The notes below the pieces were generated by a model. The model was given only the letters and a program-made list of their open reading frames with translations, ran no database searches and was not told where the DNA came from. Positions 21,267-32,300 of a stretch of DNA of 64,000 bases are shown here, in pieces. This DNA is from Heterohyrax brucei (taxonomy: Eukaryota; Chordata; Mammalia; Hyracoidea; Procaviidae). How positions within the stretch are numbered: the stretch's first letter is position 1; each line of letters starts with the position of its first letter. A program made the position numbers and the translations under genes. The stretch lies in the NCBI GenBank assembly GCA_028571685.1, contig CM053158.1, positions 49,956,501 to 50,020,500 on the forward strand. The letters are read 5' to 3'.

Positions 21267-22306
21267 GAATTTGGTACCATGAGAGTGGGGTGCTGCTCTA
21301 GCAAATACCTAAAATGTGGGAGCCATTTTGAAACTGTGAATGGATAGAAGATTCAGAAGGAACGAAGAAGGCACAGACGGTGAGAAACAACAGAGGACCG
21401 GTGTAGCAGCAGTGGCAGCAGCAGAACCAGAGGCAGCACTGGAGCCAACCCATGCTGTGAGAGAGCTGAGTGCCAGTGCAGAGTTTTCCTTGTGGAACGG
21501 GGTGCCTCCGGGCATTTAAATCGGTGGAGCTGGCCTTGCTGACCCACAGGGCGAGACAGCTGGCTGCCTTTGGGCAGGATGCTTTCTAGCAAGAGTGGGG
21601 TGCCTCTGGGCACTTAAATCAGTGGAGCTACAGAGCTTTGGAACACTTGCCTGGCAGGGCAGATGTGAGCCTGAGGCCTGGGCCATGAGGCCACAGGAAG
21701 CTGAAGATGAAGAGATAAACAGCGTGAGACGCTGAGCTAGTTCAGTCTCAAAAGGTATGGCCATGACCTCAGGGGCTTGAAAGGGTGCAACCGGGGCGTC
21801 CTGTGTTCGTAAGGGTGGAATTGCCACTCAGTTGGGCTTAGGGTGCTCCCAAAGCCAATGGGGCAGAGTTTCTGTCCAAGTTTGGCCTTGAAGGCAGAGT
21901 TGTAGCACAGGGCTGGGGGTCTCCACTCAGAATCCAGAGAGTGTGGCCAATACCTAGAGTCTGGAGGGCAGGGTCACTGTGTAGAATGTCTCGGAAAATG
22001 TAAGAGTATTTCCAAAGCTTTGAGGGCTAATGTAACGTGTTCTGCTGACTCACTTGTTGCCTGTTAATGCCTTCTTTCCCTGCAATTTCTCCTATTTACA
22101 ATGGAATGTCTAACTTGTGCCTGTTCTGCCATTGTACCTTTAGAAGCAGATAGCTTACCTTCTAGGTTTCACAGATGTAGAAGAGTTTTTGTATTTTGGA
22201 CTTGGAACTGATTTGACTTCTGTCATATGGGATGGACATGATTTTGCTGAGACAAATGTGTTAACCTGTTTCTGTGCTGTGATTTTTGGGTTGCCAAAGG
22301 GTGGGA
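21267..22306 (+). mobile_element. MaLR-type internal region (non-coding)
   Basis: It begins gaatttggtaccatgagagt and contains tagcaaatacctaaaatgtg, typical of MaLR internal sequence. It ends in the purine-rich aaagggtggga immediately before the 3' LTR (polypurine tract). As usual for MaLRs there is no intact gag, pol or env. It holds the GCN-rich stretch 21400-21460 and repeated gagtggggtgcctc motifs (21500, 21595). Confidence 0.75.
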
Positions 22307-22824
22307 TGTCATGCATCGAATTGTCCCCCCCCAAAAATAGGTGTAGCCATGTGGCTGGGCCATGATTCCCAGTATCTTGTGACTGTTCTCCATTTTGTGG
22401 TTTTCCTATGCTGTATGTTAAAGGATTAGGGTGGGGCTGTAAATCCCTTGGTCACCTCCCTGCTCCACTGTAAAGGGAGTTTCCCTGGAGTATGGCTTGC
22501 CCCACCCTTAATCCTTTCATCCTACCAGAGATAAAAGGACAGAGAAGCAGGCAGCGAATTGGGAACCTCTTACCATCAAGAAAGCAGCACCGGGAGAAGA
22601 GCTGGTCCTTCAGACCTCGGGTTCTTGTGCCAAGATGCTCCCTGGACAAAGACTGATGCAATACCGGACTTTCCTCCAGAGCTGACAAGGGGAAACCTTC
22701 CCCTGGAGCAGACACCCTGAATATGCACTTGTAGCCTACCGGACTGTGTAAGAATAAATCTTCCTTTGTTAAAGCCATCTGCTCTGTGGTATTTCTGTTA
22801 CAGCAGCCCTTGCTGACTAAAACA
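22307..22824 (+). mobile_element. MaLR-type 3' LTR
   Basis: It runs from TGTCATGCATCGAATTGTCC to ACTAAAACA, 518 bp, with aataaa near 22752. It is closer to the solo LTR at 11781 than to the LTR at 20815. The minus-strand ORF of 150 codons (22452-22904) crosses its right end and is not a gene. Confidence 0.85.
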
Positions 22825-22849
22825 ATTCCCCAGGGACTTCCTGGAATGT

Positions 22850-23258
22850 TTGGGAGATTGGAAGGTCCTTCTGATGCATCAGTCTTCCCTTGGTCTGGGA
22901 GCATCTCAGCGGAGGAACTTCAGGTTCCTGGCATTGCTTTCTTGATTGTATGAGGTCCCTGACTCTGCTCGATTCCCTTTCCTATTTTCTCTTGATTGAT
23001 AAAAGGTGATGCAGGCCACACCCCTGGGAAACTCCCTTTATATCAGGGATATAACCTGTAGCAAGGATGTTACAGTCCATACTCATCCTCTTTAACATAA
23101 GGCAATCTTGTCCCATTAACCACAGGCAGAGATTAGGATGCACACCATATACAAAAATTACAATCACATAACAGAGGTTGACCGCACAATACTGGATATC
23201 CTGACCCAGCCAAACTGCTACAGCCATGTTTTTGGAGGACACAACTCAATACTTGACA
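22850..23258 (-). mobile_element. MaLR-type LTR, truncated
   Basis: Antisense LTR ending ...gaggacacaactcaatactt/gaca at 23258, with a missing 3' end next to the 3' LTR at 22824. It includes cttggtctgggagcatctca and tggcattgctttcttgattg. Confidence 0.75.
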
Positions 23259-23499
23259 GCGTCCTAGGTCACATATAGGCAGGAAATGGCTGAAACCAGA
23301 TTTTAACTCAGCTTTGTTGTATACTGTGCCGGCATTCTCACTCCACCCCACATAATAATTTGATATGACTTTCCAGGTGTTACAGAAACCCATTTCCAAG
23401 TTTCATAAGATTTTAAAATATTGTTTCAAAATCTTAGAAGCAAAACTCAACAGACAACCTGTATTGATTTTTTTTTTTTTAAACATATAGGCCTCTAGG

Positions 23500-23548
23500 G
23501 TCGCCATGAGTCGGATCCGACACGACAGCACTTGGCTTTGGCTAGCTA
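23500..23548 (+). repeat. Tail-only SINE/RTE micro-insert
   Basis: gtcgccatgagtcggatccg, then cagcacttggctttggct: about 49 bp of tail without any head or body, preceded by a T-rich run (23469-23480). Confidence 0.6.
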
Positions 23549-24448
23549 ACAAGTCAGACTCAGTTTTGCTAATGCAATGTATATTATCAGCTGTGATAGA
23601 AAGCTGTGATACATTAAAATCTGTTGATTTTGACCAATTCTGATGTCCAAACAAATCCTCTTCATTCTCACTCTCATACAAAGCACGATTAAAACCAAAT
23701 AGCATGATTTACACTATGGTATTTTTAGAAATAAATCTAATTTTTAACGGTTTTTAAATAGACTGATCTCCTTGGAGACCAAATATTTACAGTCGGAAGG
23801 GCTATTGATGGTCAACCAGAATGTAGTAAACTTACCTTTTAAACTTGACACATAAAGGAAAAGAAACACACGTCCAAAATAACACTAGGAAACATGATTT
23901 TTAAAAGCTTTTAATTAAAAAAAAAAATGTAAAACAGGATCTGGCATTTAAAAAATACATTAATTAAATCATAATATGCAGTTGTGTTACTTTTAATTTG
24001 CTGAAATGATTCCTTTTCTTTGGAATATTCGTTTTTAAAGTTCACACATAATCACACGCACACACAAACAGTTACCAAAAAAAGTTTTCCAACATAAACA
24101 CCACATTAAGGTCTCCCTGGGAGCTATAAACAAAGGGTGCACTTTTTCAGTGACAACACACACATACATGTAAAACTGATGAAGCAGAAACTGCATCTGA
24201 TTCTTACACGGGCACACATATAGCAAAATAAACACAAGTGCTTTCTCTTGAGTACTTGAGAGAATATTTCCAGTTCTGACCTCTACAGAACAAAAACTAG
24301 GACAAAGTTCTCCATCTTTTTGCTAGAAGTTCCACCAGCTTTAAACACCAAAGCTGCAATTGTGAAATGACTTGACGTCAGGGTTTCACTATCATTCTTC
24401 ACCTCAGAGTACAAATGCCAGTGGTAGCCGCCCCTCTAAGCGGCTTAT

Positions 24449-24503
24449 GTTGTGTGTCTCGTGTGTGTGTGTGTGTGTGTGTGTGTTTGCGTGTGTGCGT
24501 GCA
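24449..24503 (+). repeat. (TG)n microsatellite
   Basis: About 12 uninterrupted GT units followed by imperfect ones; likely length-variable. Confidence 0.95.
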
Positions 24504-25419
24504 TATTTTAAGTGCCAGAAAATTTGTATCATAAAGGTTAAATCGAAGGATTAGAACTTAATTCAGCCTGCAGAGTTCCCCAGGGTCTGTCACTCTGCTG
24601 ATAATGCCAAGTCTTTGGGTACTACTCAGGTTACATGGTACATAGAAAGGGAAAGACAAAAATCGAAAAAAGGACAATGAAAAAGTAGGAGAGGAACATA
24701 AAAATAAAAAGAAGCATGCCTACTATTTTATTAAATAAGAATATAATGACTTGTGCTCCCATGAAAGTCAACATATTTCTGAACTCAATCATGAAATTGT
24801 TCATTTTGGTTTACCAAAGACATGCAATTTATCTTTTATGTATAAATACCAGGCAATGTTTATACAGAAATCTATAAGCTTGCCGTCCTATTTTCAGGAT
24901 GAGTTAGAATGATTATTACATTGCTGGGTCACTTTTCTGTGATTACGTTTTGTATGTCTGTGGTTTCCATTTTTGCTTACAAATCCATAGAAAAAAAATT
25001 ATCAGACTTCTGTGAGTTCATATAAAGGCCCATTTTCAAGATCAATTTAGGAAAAGTCAAAGCAATTGGCAATGGAAGCACTGAATATGAAATACAGAGT
25101 ATGTCAAATAAATAGTAAAGCTTGTGGTACTGTACCCAAAATGCTTATCTGGCATTTTGGAAGTAAAAGAAAAAAGTTTTCTACCTGGTTAATTTTTCAA
25201 ATATTGGCGTTGTCAGCAACGTAAGTCATAATTTCTGAGATTTATATCAGAGAAAATTCAGCAGAAAGATGCTGTCAGCATTTCAACTGACCCTGATGTT
25301 AAAGGCCTCATTCCCGAAACATAAAAAGATCTCATCACATTTTGCTATTAGAAAATATCCTTTTGCTCTCCAATGGAACTCCATAGTCACATGCATTAAA
25401 CAAAATTTAAAAAGAAACA

Positions 25420-25451
25420 GGGGGGGGGGGTGGGGAAGGGGGAAAGGAGAG
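25420..25451 (+). repeat. G-run with quadruplex potential
   Basis: Eleven Gs, then tggggaaggggg, giving at least four runs of three or more Gs within 30 bp. On the GXYLT2 strand it is C-rich. Confidence 0.8.
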
Positions 25452-25961
25452 CGGCTTGAGGAGGAGAGGAACCAGCCTCACACTATTCCCATTACGGAGG
25501 CAGTACGGCACTGGGTAACAAAACTTTTGGCAAACTTCAGCCTACAGCCTGTGTTTTAGAAATATGTTAAAATCTGTGGTTCCCACACTTCGAAGGTGCC
25601 AATGTAGCAGTTATAAAAGGCAGAAAATATACCACCTCATGGTAAACTCCTAGGTATAGAAAATCAGCACTTTTTAGGCAGTGAAGATTGGAAGAAGAGC
25701 AAACTGTCAATTCTCCAGCAAATCTGCCTAAAACTTCAGGATACAGCAGAGAAGTGGCAAGGCATAAAATCACACTAGGTTTCAAGGTTCCACCTTCTGG
25801 TAATTTATCACTCTAGAATATTCTATAGGTATCTCAGTGACTGCTGGAAATGCTCCTGCCCAGTTTCTTCAGATGAGCACCAGTAGCTAAGCATTGTGGA
25901 TAAACCTGGCTCTCACAAAAGGAAAGGCGTTGCTGTGCCTGCCCAAGGTCTTTGTGGCAGA

Positions 25962-25985
25962 TTTTTTTTTTTTTTTTTTTTTTTT
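25962..25985 (+). repeat. Poly-T tract of 24
   Basis: Uninterrupted T24. It has no recognisable SINE or LINE attached, so it is not clearly a retroposon tail. Confidence 0.9.
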
Positions 25986-26561
25986 GTGGGACTAGCCAAA
26001 GGAAGGGAAGGAACTTCCTTCAGCCTGTGAACCATCAATAAATCTGAGAGATATCTGTGAGGTTTATGGCCATGCTGAATAAGTAGGAGGAAAAAAAAAC
26101 TAACATGGAAGTCAAGGAATTGTGTTCACATGCTGGCTCTTTCATTGATACCCTACTTATGGGTATATAGTATGTATGTATGTCTCCTGACTTACGTGCT
26201 CATACCAAGAATGGGAGAACTGGAACCAAAAATATAAGGATGTCAGCTCTAATGGTAAAATGAGGAAATAATAATATATAACAGCAAAGGTAAGTGTTTC
26301 ACATCATAATGATAGTTTCTTAACAAAAATGACAAACCATAGATCACTCAGCAGTTCAGAGGAAACAAAGGATGAGCTATTACCCTAATATTTTAGATTT
26401 AACGTTGTTACTGCCATAATGGTATTGCATACAAATATTGACTAATAGCTATATATTTCTTTGTAGTGCTGAGATTGCAATATAGTTCATATCTCTTTCG
26501 AGGGTAAGACTTCTGTTGATATAAAACCTAGGATATAATGTTAGATTCCAATATAGGGTTG

Positions 26562-26690
26562 CTACAGCTGCCAACCAAAAGGCCAGCAGTTTGAATTCAC
26601 CAGGTACTCCTTGGAAACCCTATGGAGCAATTCTACTCTGTACCACAGGGTCACTGTAAGTTGCAACTGACTCAATGGCAATATTTTTTT
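26562..26690 (+). repeat. AfroSINE, short form
   Basis: gctacagctgccaaccaaaa, ttgaattcaccaggtactcc, cacagggtcactgtaagttg, followed by a T-run. Confidence 0.85.
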
Positions 26691-26710
26691 TTAATAAGTT
26701 AGAAACCTAG

Positions 26711-26857
26711 TAGCTAGTGGAGAAGTGCTGCAGCTGCTAATCAGAAGGCTGCCACTTCAGATCCTCCAGTGCTCCTTGGAAACTCTACGGGGCAGTTCTG
26801 CTCTGTCTATACGGTTGCTACGAGTCAGAATTAACTTGATGGCAGTGGTGTTTTTCA
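26711..26857 (+). repeat. AfroSINE, short form
   Basis: agctagtggagaagtgctgc, gtgctccttggaaactctac, gagtcagaattaacttgatg. It lies only about 20 bp after the previous SINE in the same orientation. Confidence 0.85.
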
Positions 26858-26899
26858 GTTATAAGTTGGAACTGACTTGATGGCACCTAACAATAATAT
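26858..26899 (+). repeat. Additional SINE/RTE tail
   Basis: ataagttggaactgacttga followed by tggcacctaacaataata repeats the tail just after the SINE. It ends like RTE1 (cacctaacaac). Confidence 0.65.
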
Positions 26900-27129
26900 A
26901 TTTATATTGACGAAAGAATATATATATTTTATTTTATAGCTTAAGAGCACTTTCTACATATGATGGAAATACTTAGTATTTTATTTCCACAATATCTTTG
27001 TATGATGGGAAGTATCTTATTCATACCTGGGTGTCTGATAGAACAGCAATTATATTGAGTATGCTCATTTCTTTCTGTAGTAAGTCCCTTTTTACCCAGT
27101 AGTGATGATATATGCCCTACTAAATTCAC

Positions 27130-27281
27130 TAACCCAGTGAGTAGATTCTGACTCACAGTTACGCTACAGGACAGGGTTAGAACTGCCCCATAGAGTATGC
27201 AAGGAGCACCTGGTAGATTCAAACTGCTGACTTTGGCTAGCAGCTGTTGCACTTAACCACTGCAGCACTATGGTTTCCACT
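27130..27281 (-). repeat. AfroSINE, short form
   Basis: Antisense: gattctgactcacagttacg, aactgccccatagagtatgc, gcacttaaccactgcagcac. Confidence 0.9.
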
Positions 27282-27939
27282 AAATTCACTAGACTGTTGC
27301 AAATCAAGATCATTTATGCATAAACCATTTGAGACGAATAAACAATTTTATGCAAATCGTCCTTATGCTGATACCAACTATTCGAGTGGCTAGGGATTCC
27401 ATCAGATACCTTTGGGGAACAGAGTCTCAAAACTTCTTCCACTGTAGCTAGGAGATAAGATCTGCCTTTTGGGTAACCCTAGAGGGAATTTTTTTTTACA
27501 GAGACTTGTCTAAGGTTCATAAGCAGTTGAAATTTTCTTGCCAAAGGAACCAGCTGAACTATTTATTTGATACACGTTAAATTTGAAGGTGGCCTTTGAT
27601 TTTTATTACTCAAGAGTTTAAAGCAGAGAGATGCCCACAACTACTGATGACTTGAGAGAAGATGCTTTTGTCTGGGGTTCAACACAAAATCACATCTCTT
27701 GGCTAAACAAGCCCCTTGGGTTTAACACAGTGATGGAACTTCCTTTCAGAAGCATTGTTGCATAGGATTTAGTCTTCAACCAAATTAACAATTTTTCTTG
27801 AGAAACACACCCCTCCCCCACATGCTACATCCTTTTAATACTGCTCAATTGACTGAATCTGAGCGGTTTCCCAGATGTATTTCAGATGAAGTACTGTACA
27901 TGCAATCTTCATCTTGTCTAACTCTTTATCCCCCATATA

Positions 27940-28494
27940 CGTGGTCTGACAATTAATTCCTAGAACTTAATTGTGAGTGCTACATACGTCCCTCCTGAAT
28001 TATCATTATGGTCACCTTCAAAGTACTCTCTTCAGAAAGTTATGCACTGACACCAGTACCTAGTCTACCCTTTAGAGCAATTTTGGAACTCTTTCTGGAA
28101 TGGCCATTGCACACGTTGGCAAGGTGGCAAGTTTGTGAACTTACTTGCATAGTTGTCCGTGAGAGAGTTTTTAGCCAGTATACAAAAAATGATATTCGAA
28201 CACTCTCCCTAATCACCTGATCTGGCCCCCAGTGACTTTTTTCTTTACCTGAATATAAAAGAAATATCAAAAGGAAGACATTTGGGTGACATTCAGGACA
28301 TCAAGGGTAACACAGTAATGGCTCTAATGGCCATTCCAGAAAAAAAGTTGCAAAATTGTTTGAAGGGTAGACTAGGCACTGGTGTCAGTGAAGTTTCCCA
28401 AGGGGAATACTTGAAAGGTGACTGTAGTGATATTCAGCAATGAGGTATGTAGCACCTTTTCTAGGATGAGTTTGCAAACTTAACTGGCAGTCCT
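27940..28494 (+). mobile_element. Mariner-derived foldback element, copy 2
   Basis: Same family as 8965-9507 with the centre in the opposite orientation. Arms at 27943-28105 and 28327-28494 are inverted repeats. The plus strand still reads DLAPSDFFLYLNIK (28216-28260) and KLQNCLKGRLGTGVS, the C-terminal part of a mariner transposase, with a stop where Y is expected in the SPxSPDLA motif. The internal junction (tggccattgcacacgttgg) matches copy 1. Confidence 0.8.
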
Positions 28495-29148
28495 TATAAA
28501 CATCTCAGCACAGGCATCAGCTTTCACTTAGACTGTTTTAGATGCATTCTATAATGGAAATGACAGTCAGCACATACATATGGTAGGAAAAAAGACTGAA
28601 AGGAACAACATAAAAATAAAAATCTATCCTTCCCACTGGTTGGTAGGAGTATGGGTGATCTTGATTTTACTCCATTGATCTATACTTTCTAAATGTTTTA
28701 TTATTTTAAAATGTATGTATTCATTTCATAATAACAGTCAGGAGAGGGTTGACACAGAAAGAGTCCCAGGGATGCTACCTAAATGGATCAGATGACACTG
28801 AAATCATTTAAGACAGCAGGATTTGAAAGGCTCACAAATGTTCCTTTTCATAGACAGCTCACCCTGCATAAACAAATTTTATATGAGAAGTACATTTCTT
28901 CAAAAAAAAAAAGAACACAGAGATAAATAGCATTTTAGAAAAAAATAGAGAAAAGCATAATCCTTTTTAGGGGCACTTATTTAGCAAAATGTAACAAAAC
29001 CTTTTAAACTCAACAGCCATGCAGCCCCATTTAATACCCATACAAAAAAGATCCAGGCTGCTTAAAGAGTAACATTTCCTTGATCAGTAGTTGCCTGAAT
29101 GATTTGCTTACAATTCAAAAGTAAAAACAGAAGACAGTATGAAGCAAT
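28495..29148 (-). other. GXYLT2: Region directly 3' of the GXYLT2 stop codon
   Basis: On the minus strand this is the start of the GXYLT2 3' UTR. The first ~250 bp show no repeat. A minus-strand attaaa lies near 29030 and an aataaa at 28697-28702, the latter in what looks like an old L1-type 3' end. The true polyadenylation site cannot be chosen from sequence alone. Confidence 0.4.
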
Positions 29149-29331
29149 TCAGTGCATCCTGTTGGGGCCAACACGGATGATGATGTGTTTCTCATAAACT
29201 CTTTTCATTGTTTTCTCAATCTGCTTCAGAAAAACTTGTGGGATTCGTCCACACAAAGTATGTACAGTCTCCAAAAACTTCATCTGAAGAGGGTAATACA
29301 TGGATTGAAAGAGATTGTCTTGAAAAGGAAA
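29149..29331 (-). CDS. GXYLT2: GXYLT2 terminal coding exon
   Basis: It follows a tttctttcag acceptor and starts in phase 0 with [15 protein letters not shown]; it encodes 60 residues and ends VGPNRMH-TGA. It contains the helical C-terminal tail ([15 protein letters not shown]) typical of GXYLT proteins rather than catalytic residues. Apparent upstream codons in the same frame (to 29379) are intron. Confidence 0.95.
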   Translation of the reverse strand, partial: FPFQDNLFQSMYYPLQMKFLETVHTLCGRIPQVFLKQIEKTMKRVYEKHIIIRVGPNRMH

Positions 29332-32300
29332 CTGAAAGAAACAGAAAGAAAAAGTTGCATTTAGTTGCTGACATGCCATTTAAAACATAAATAACTTTTA
29401 CTAGACAACTGAAGGAGAATTACTGCAAGGATGCAGTCACAGTTTTGTAGGTTCTGGTGGTCTCCTTCTGACAGCTGGCCAGTGAGAGAGCACTACGGAT
29501 CACAACCAAGTCCTGCCAGATAAATAACAGCACTAGGGGAAGAGCCCTTTAGGTGGGAAGTCGCTCAAAACACCCAGCAGCTGCAACAGGGGGTGTGAGC
29601 AGACCACCCACTGTGCAGGTGGTGTGGGACTGCGCAACAGCTGTTTCTGCTGTACACGGGGTCACCAGGGCTTGGAGATGACTCAGCAGTAACTAACAAC
29701 AACAAAAACACGGCAAAAAGGACTTTGGCGAACCCTAGGTTTGAATCCTGACTTGGCTGTGCCGCCCCAGGCAATCATTTAACTTCTCTGGACCTCAGCT
29801 TCTAAGCTTCTAGGAAAAAAAAAAAAAAAGATGCTTTACTTGAGCCTTTAAAGGCTCTTAAAGTCTAAAAACAAAGCATATCACCAAGAACAAGACATTT
29901 TCTTTATAGCATCTTCTGAGTAGGAGAAAGTCTGAAGTAGACATTTGAAATCTATCAGCTCAAAACGCTGAATTCTTCCTATTTTTTGCCTTTGTAGCAA
30001 TACTAATGAAGCAACTTGAGGGCATGTCTATGGTAATCTCCTGAAATCCACAGCTTACCAGTTATGTACTAGTAAAATGTCTTAGCCGTGAACTTTAATA
30101 ATTCAGGTACCAAATACTGGCTGCTGTTTTTTTCCCCACTTCCTATTGAGCTTCTGAGGTTTTTAGTTTTTGTGGATTTTTTTGCTGTTTGTTTGTTGTC
30201 ATTCTCCTGTTTTCCTATGGACTGTATCTATTGGCAGTATTTTCCAAAATAAATCTTTCAGACCATTTATTTACGACCATGTGTCAAAGTTTTACTACAA
30301 TCTTGTTGCAAGGAAAAAAGCCTCTAGTTAGTCAGGTCAAAGATTTGTTCTTGCCAAGGACATTTTATACAAAAAGAATGGGGGAAAGAAACAAAGGAAA
30401 GAATGATTAAAGGTTAGTAGACTCTTGCCTGACAGGAAAGTGAATGGGTGTCTGGTTTCCTAGAACAAGTCCTAATCCTTTTAAAATCCATCAGGAAATA
30501 TTGCCTAAGCATGCTTATCAGAAATGTCACTTTCTACCCAGAAGGAGATTATGTATAATACAAAAAGGTGGTTCATTGGTAGAATTCTGGTGTTCCATGT
30601 GGGAGACCTGAGTTTGATTCCTGGCCAAGGCATCTCGTGCACAGCCCCTACCCCTTGGTCACTGGAGGCTTGCATGTCACTGTCATGCTAACAGGTTTCA
30701 GTGGAGCTTCTAGGCTAAGACTAGGATGAAAGGCCTGACCACCCTGCCCCCCGCCCCCCCAAATCAGCCAACGAAAACTCTATGTATCACAATGGTGTGA
30801 TTTGCAACTGACCGTGGAGATGGTGCAGGGCTGGGCAGCGTTTCTGCTGTGCATGGGATTGCCGTGAGCTGGAGGCCAACTTGATGGTAACTCACAACAC
30901 AAGAAGGTTGTATCCCAGAGCAGGTCTGAGACTCTTACTCTTTTACAGAAGAATTAAATAACTGACAGACCCCATGAGGTTAGTCCTGAATCTGTTGTTT
31001 TCACCACTGTGTCCCCAGCAATGGAGTCCTTGGGTGGCACAAATGCTTAAAGTGCCCGACTACTACTAACTCAAAGGACAACTTGGGAAATCTGTTGAGT
31101 CAATTCCAACTCATACCGACCCTATGGGACACAGCAGAACCGCCCCCACCGGGTTTTCAAGGAGAACCTGGTGGATTTGAACCACCCACTTTTGGGTTAG
31201 CAGCTGTAGCACTGAAGCACTGTGCCACTAGGGTTTCTTACTGCGGCACAACCATGCTTATTTGTTTTCACATTGTCACTGACCACTTTCACTGTACAGT
31301 GGCAGAGGTAACTGCAACAAAAGACAGAACAACTGTAACAGAGGACAGAGAAGGTACTGCCCACAAAGCCAAAAACAGCTGCTATTTAACCTTTTATAGA
31401 AAGTTTGCCAACCTGTGACATAAAATAGGTAGACTTTATCAAAGGATTTTTTTTCTGAAGGGTCTGGGAACCCTGGGACTTCATGAACAGGCTTTGGCAG
31501 GAGTGTGGTTGGAGCTTGTATCCTGTAACAAGGTAACATATTTTTTGTGTGTGAACATACCTGTTTGCTATGGAAAGCCCCAAGTTGTTAACTTTGGAAT
31601 TCTCAGAATTGTGTCCTGTGCAGGGCAAGAGTTTAGTATGTGTATCATTTAACACCTCTCTCTTCTCTTGTGTATTTCCTGCTGTTTGATTTCCGAAGGT
31701 CGAGGTGATTTAATTACACAGACAGTTGGTTCTGTCCCTAGGTGTACCGTGACAAGTAGGTGTTCAAACACTGACTCCAGGGGCAACCCGTTCAGCGGTA
31801 CAAGTGGGAGTGAAAGGAGGAGACAGCCAATGCGAGCACATCAGAGCCTCTCTCAGATTTCTTTGATCAACTGTCAGCCCTGGTTTGGAATTGAGCAATT
31901 GTGGCTCTTGGGTTACAACTCGTCTTGTTTGTTTTACAGGGAAAGAGAGCCAAAGAACTTTGTTCCGCCAGTGATCCTCCTTGAAATACTCAACAATTTT
32001 CCTCAGTTGGGTCTCAAAAAACCATTTTCATTCAGGCTTTTCAGTCAGGAATATCACTAACACATCCCTAGGCATCAGTAAATACAGACCGACCTCATCA
32101 TGAAGGAGAGATTTCTCATCCTCCACCACCACAGTGGTGTACACCACAGAACGTGGGTCAGAGCTTGGCCTTGGGGGTGAACGGACCTGGGTTCAACTCC
32201 CAATTTTGTCCTTTTCTGATTATTGGTCATTAATTCTGCGCCATTACCTTTCTGGAACTCAGTTTTCATCATCTGTGAAATGGATTTTTTTAATAACAAT

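Larger units (their letters stand above)
23549..26560. other. Repeat-poor block 3' of GXYLT2
   Basis: Apart from a (TG)n tract, a G-run and a poly-T I recognise no interspersed repeat in about 3 kb, in contrast to the rest of the window. It may hold conserved non-coding sequence or distal 3' UTR of GXYLT2; neither can be shown here. Minus-strand polyadenylation-type motifs (tttatt on plus, e.g. about 24727) exist but are not diagnostic. Confidence 0.4.

Noticed and set aside
22452-22904. 150-codon minus-strand ORF, the longest in the window
   Set aside because: It runs antisense through a MaLR-type LTR and beyond it; no protein family resemblance.
30566-30632. Possible tRNA-Gly gene
   Set aside because: The A and B box regions are recognisable, but stems are broken, and the sequence continues into SINE body and RTE tail; it is a SINE head.
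31668-32060. 130-codon plus-strand ORF in a repeat-free part of intron 6
   Set aside because: Sequence is cysteine/serine-rich without domain features; it lacks splice or promoter support. Kept only as an unassigned stretch.
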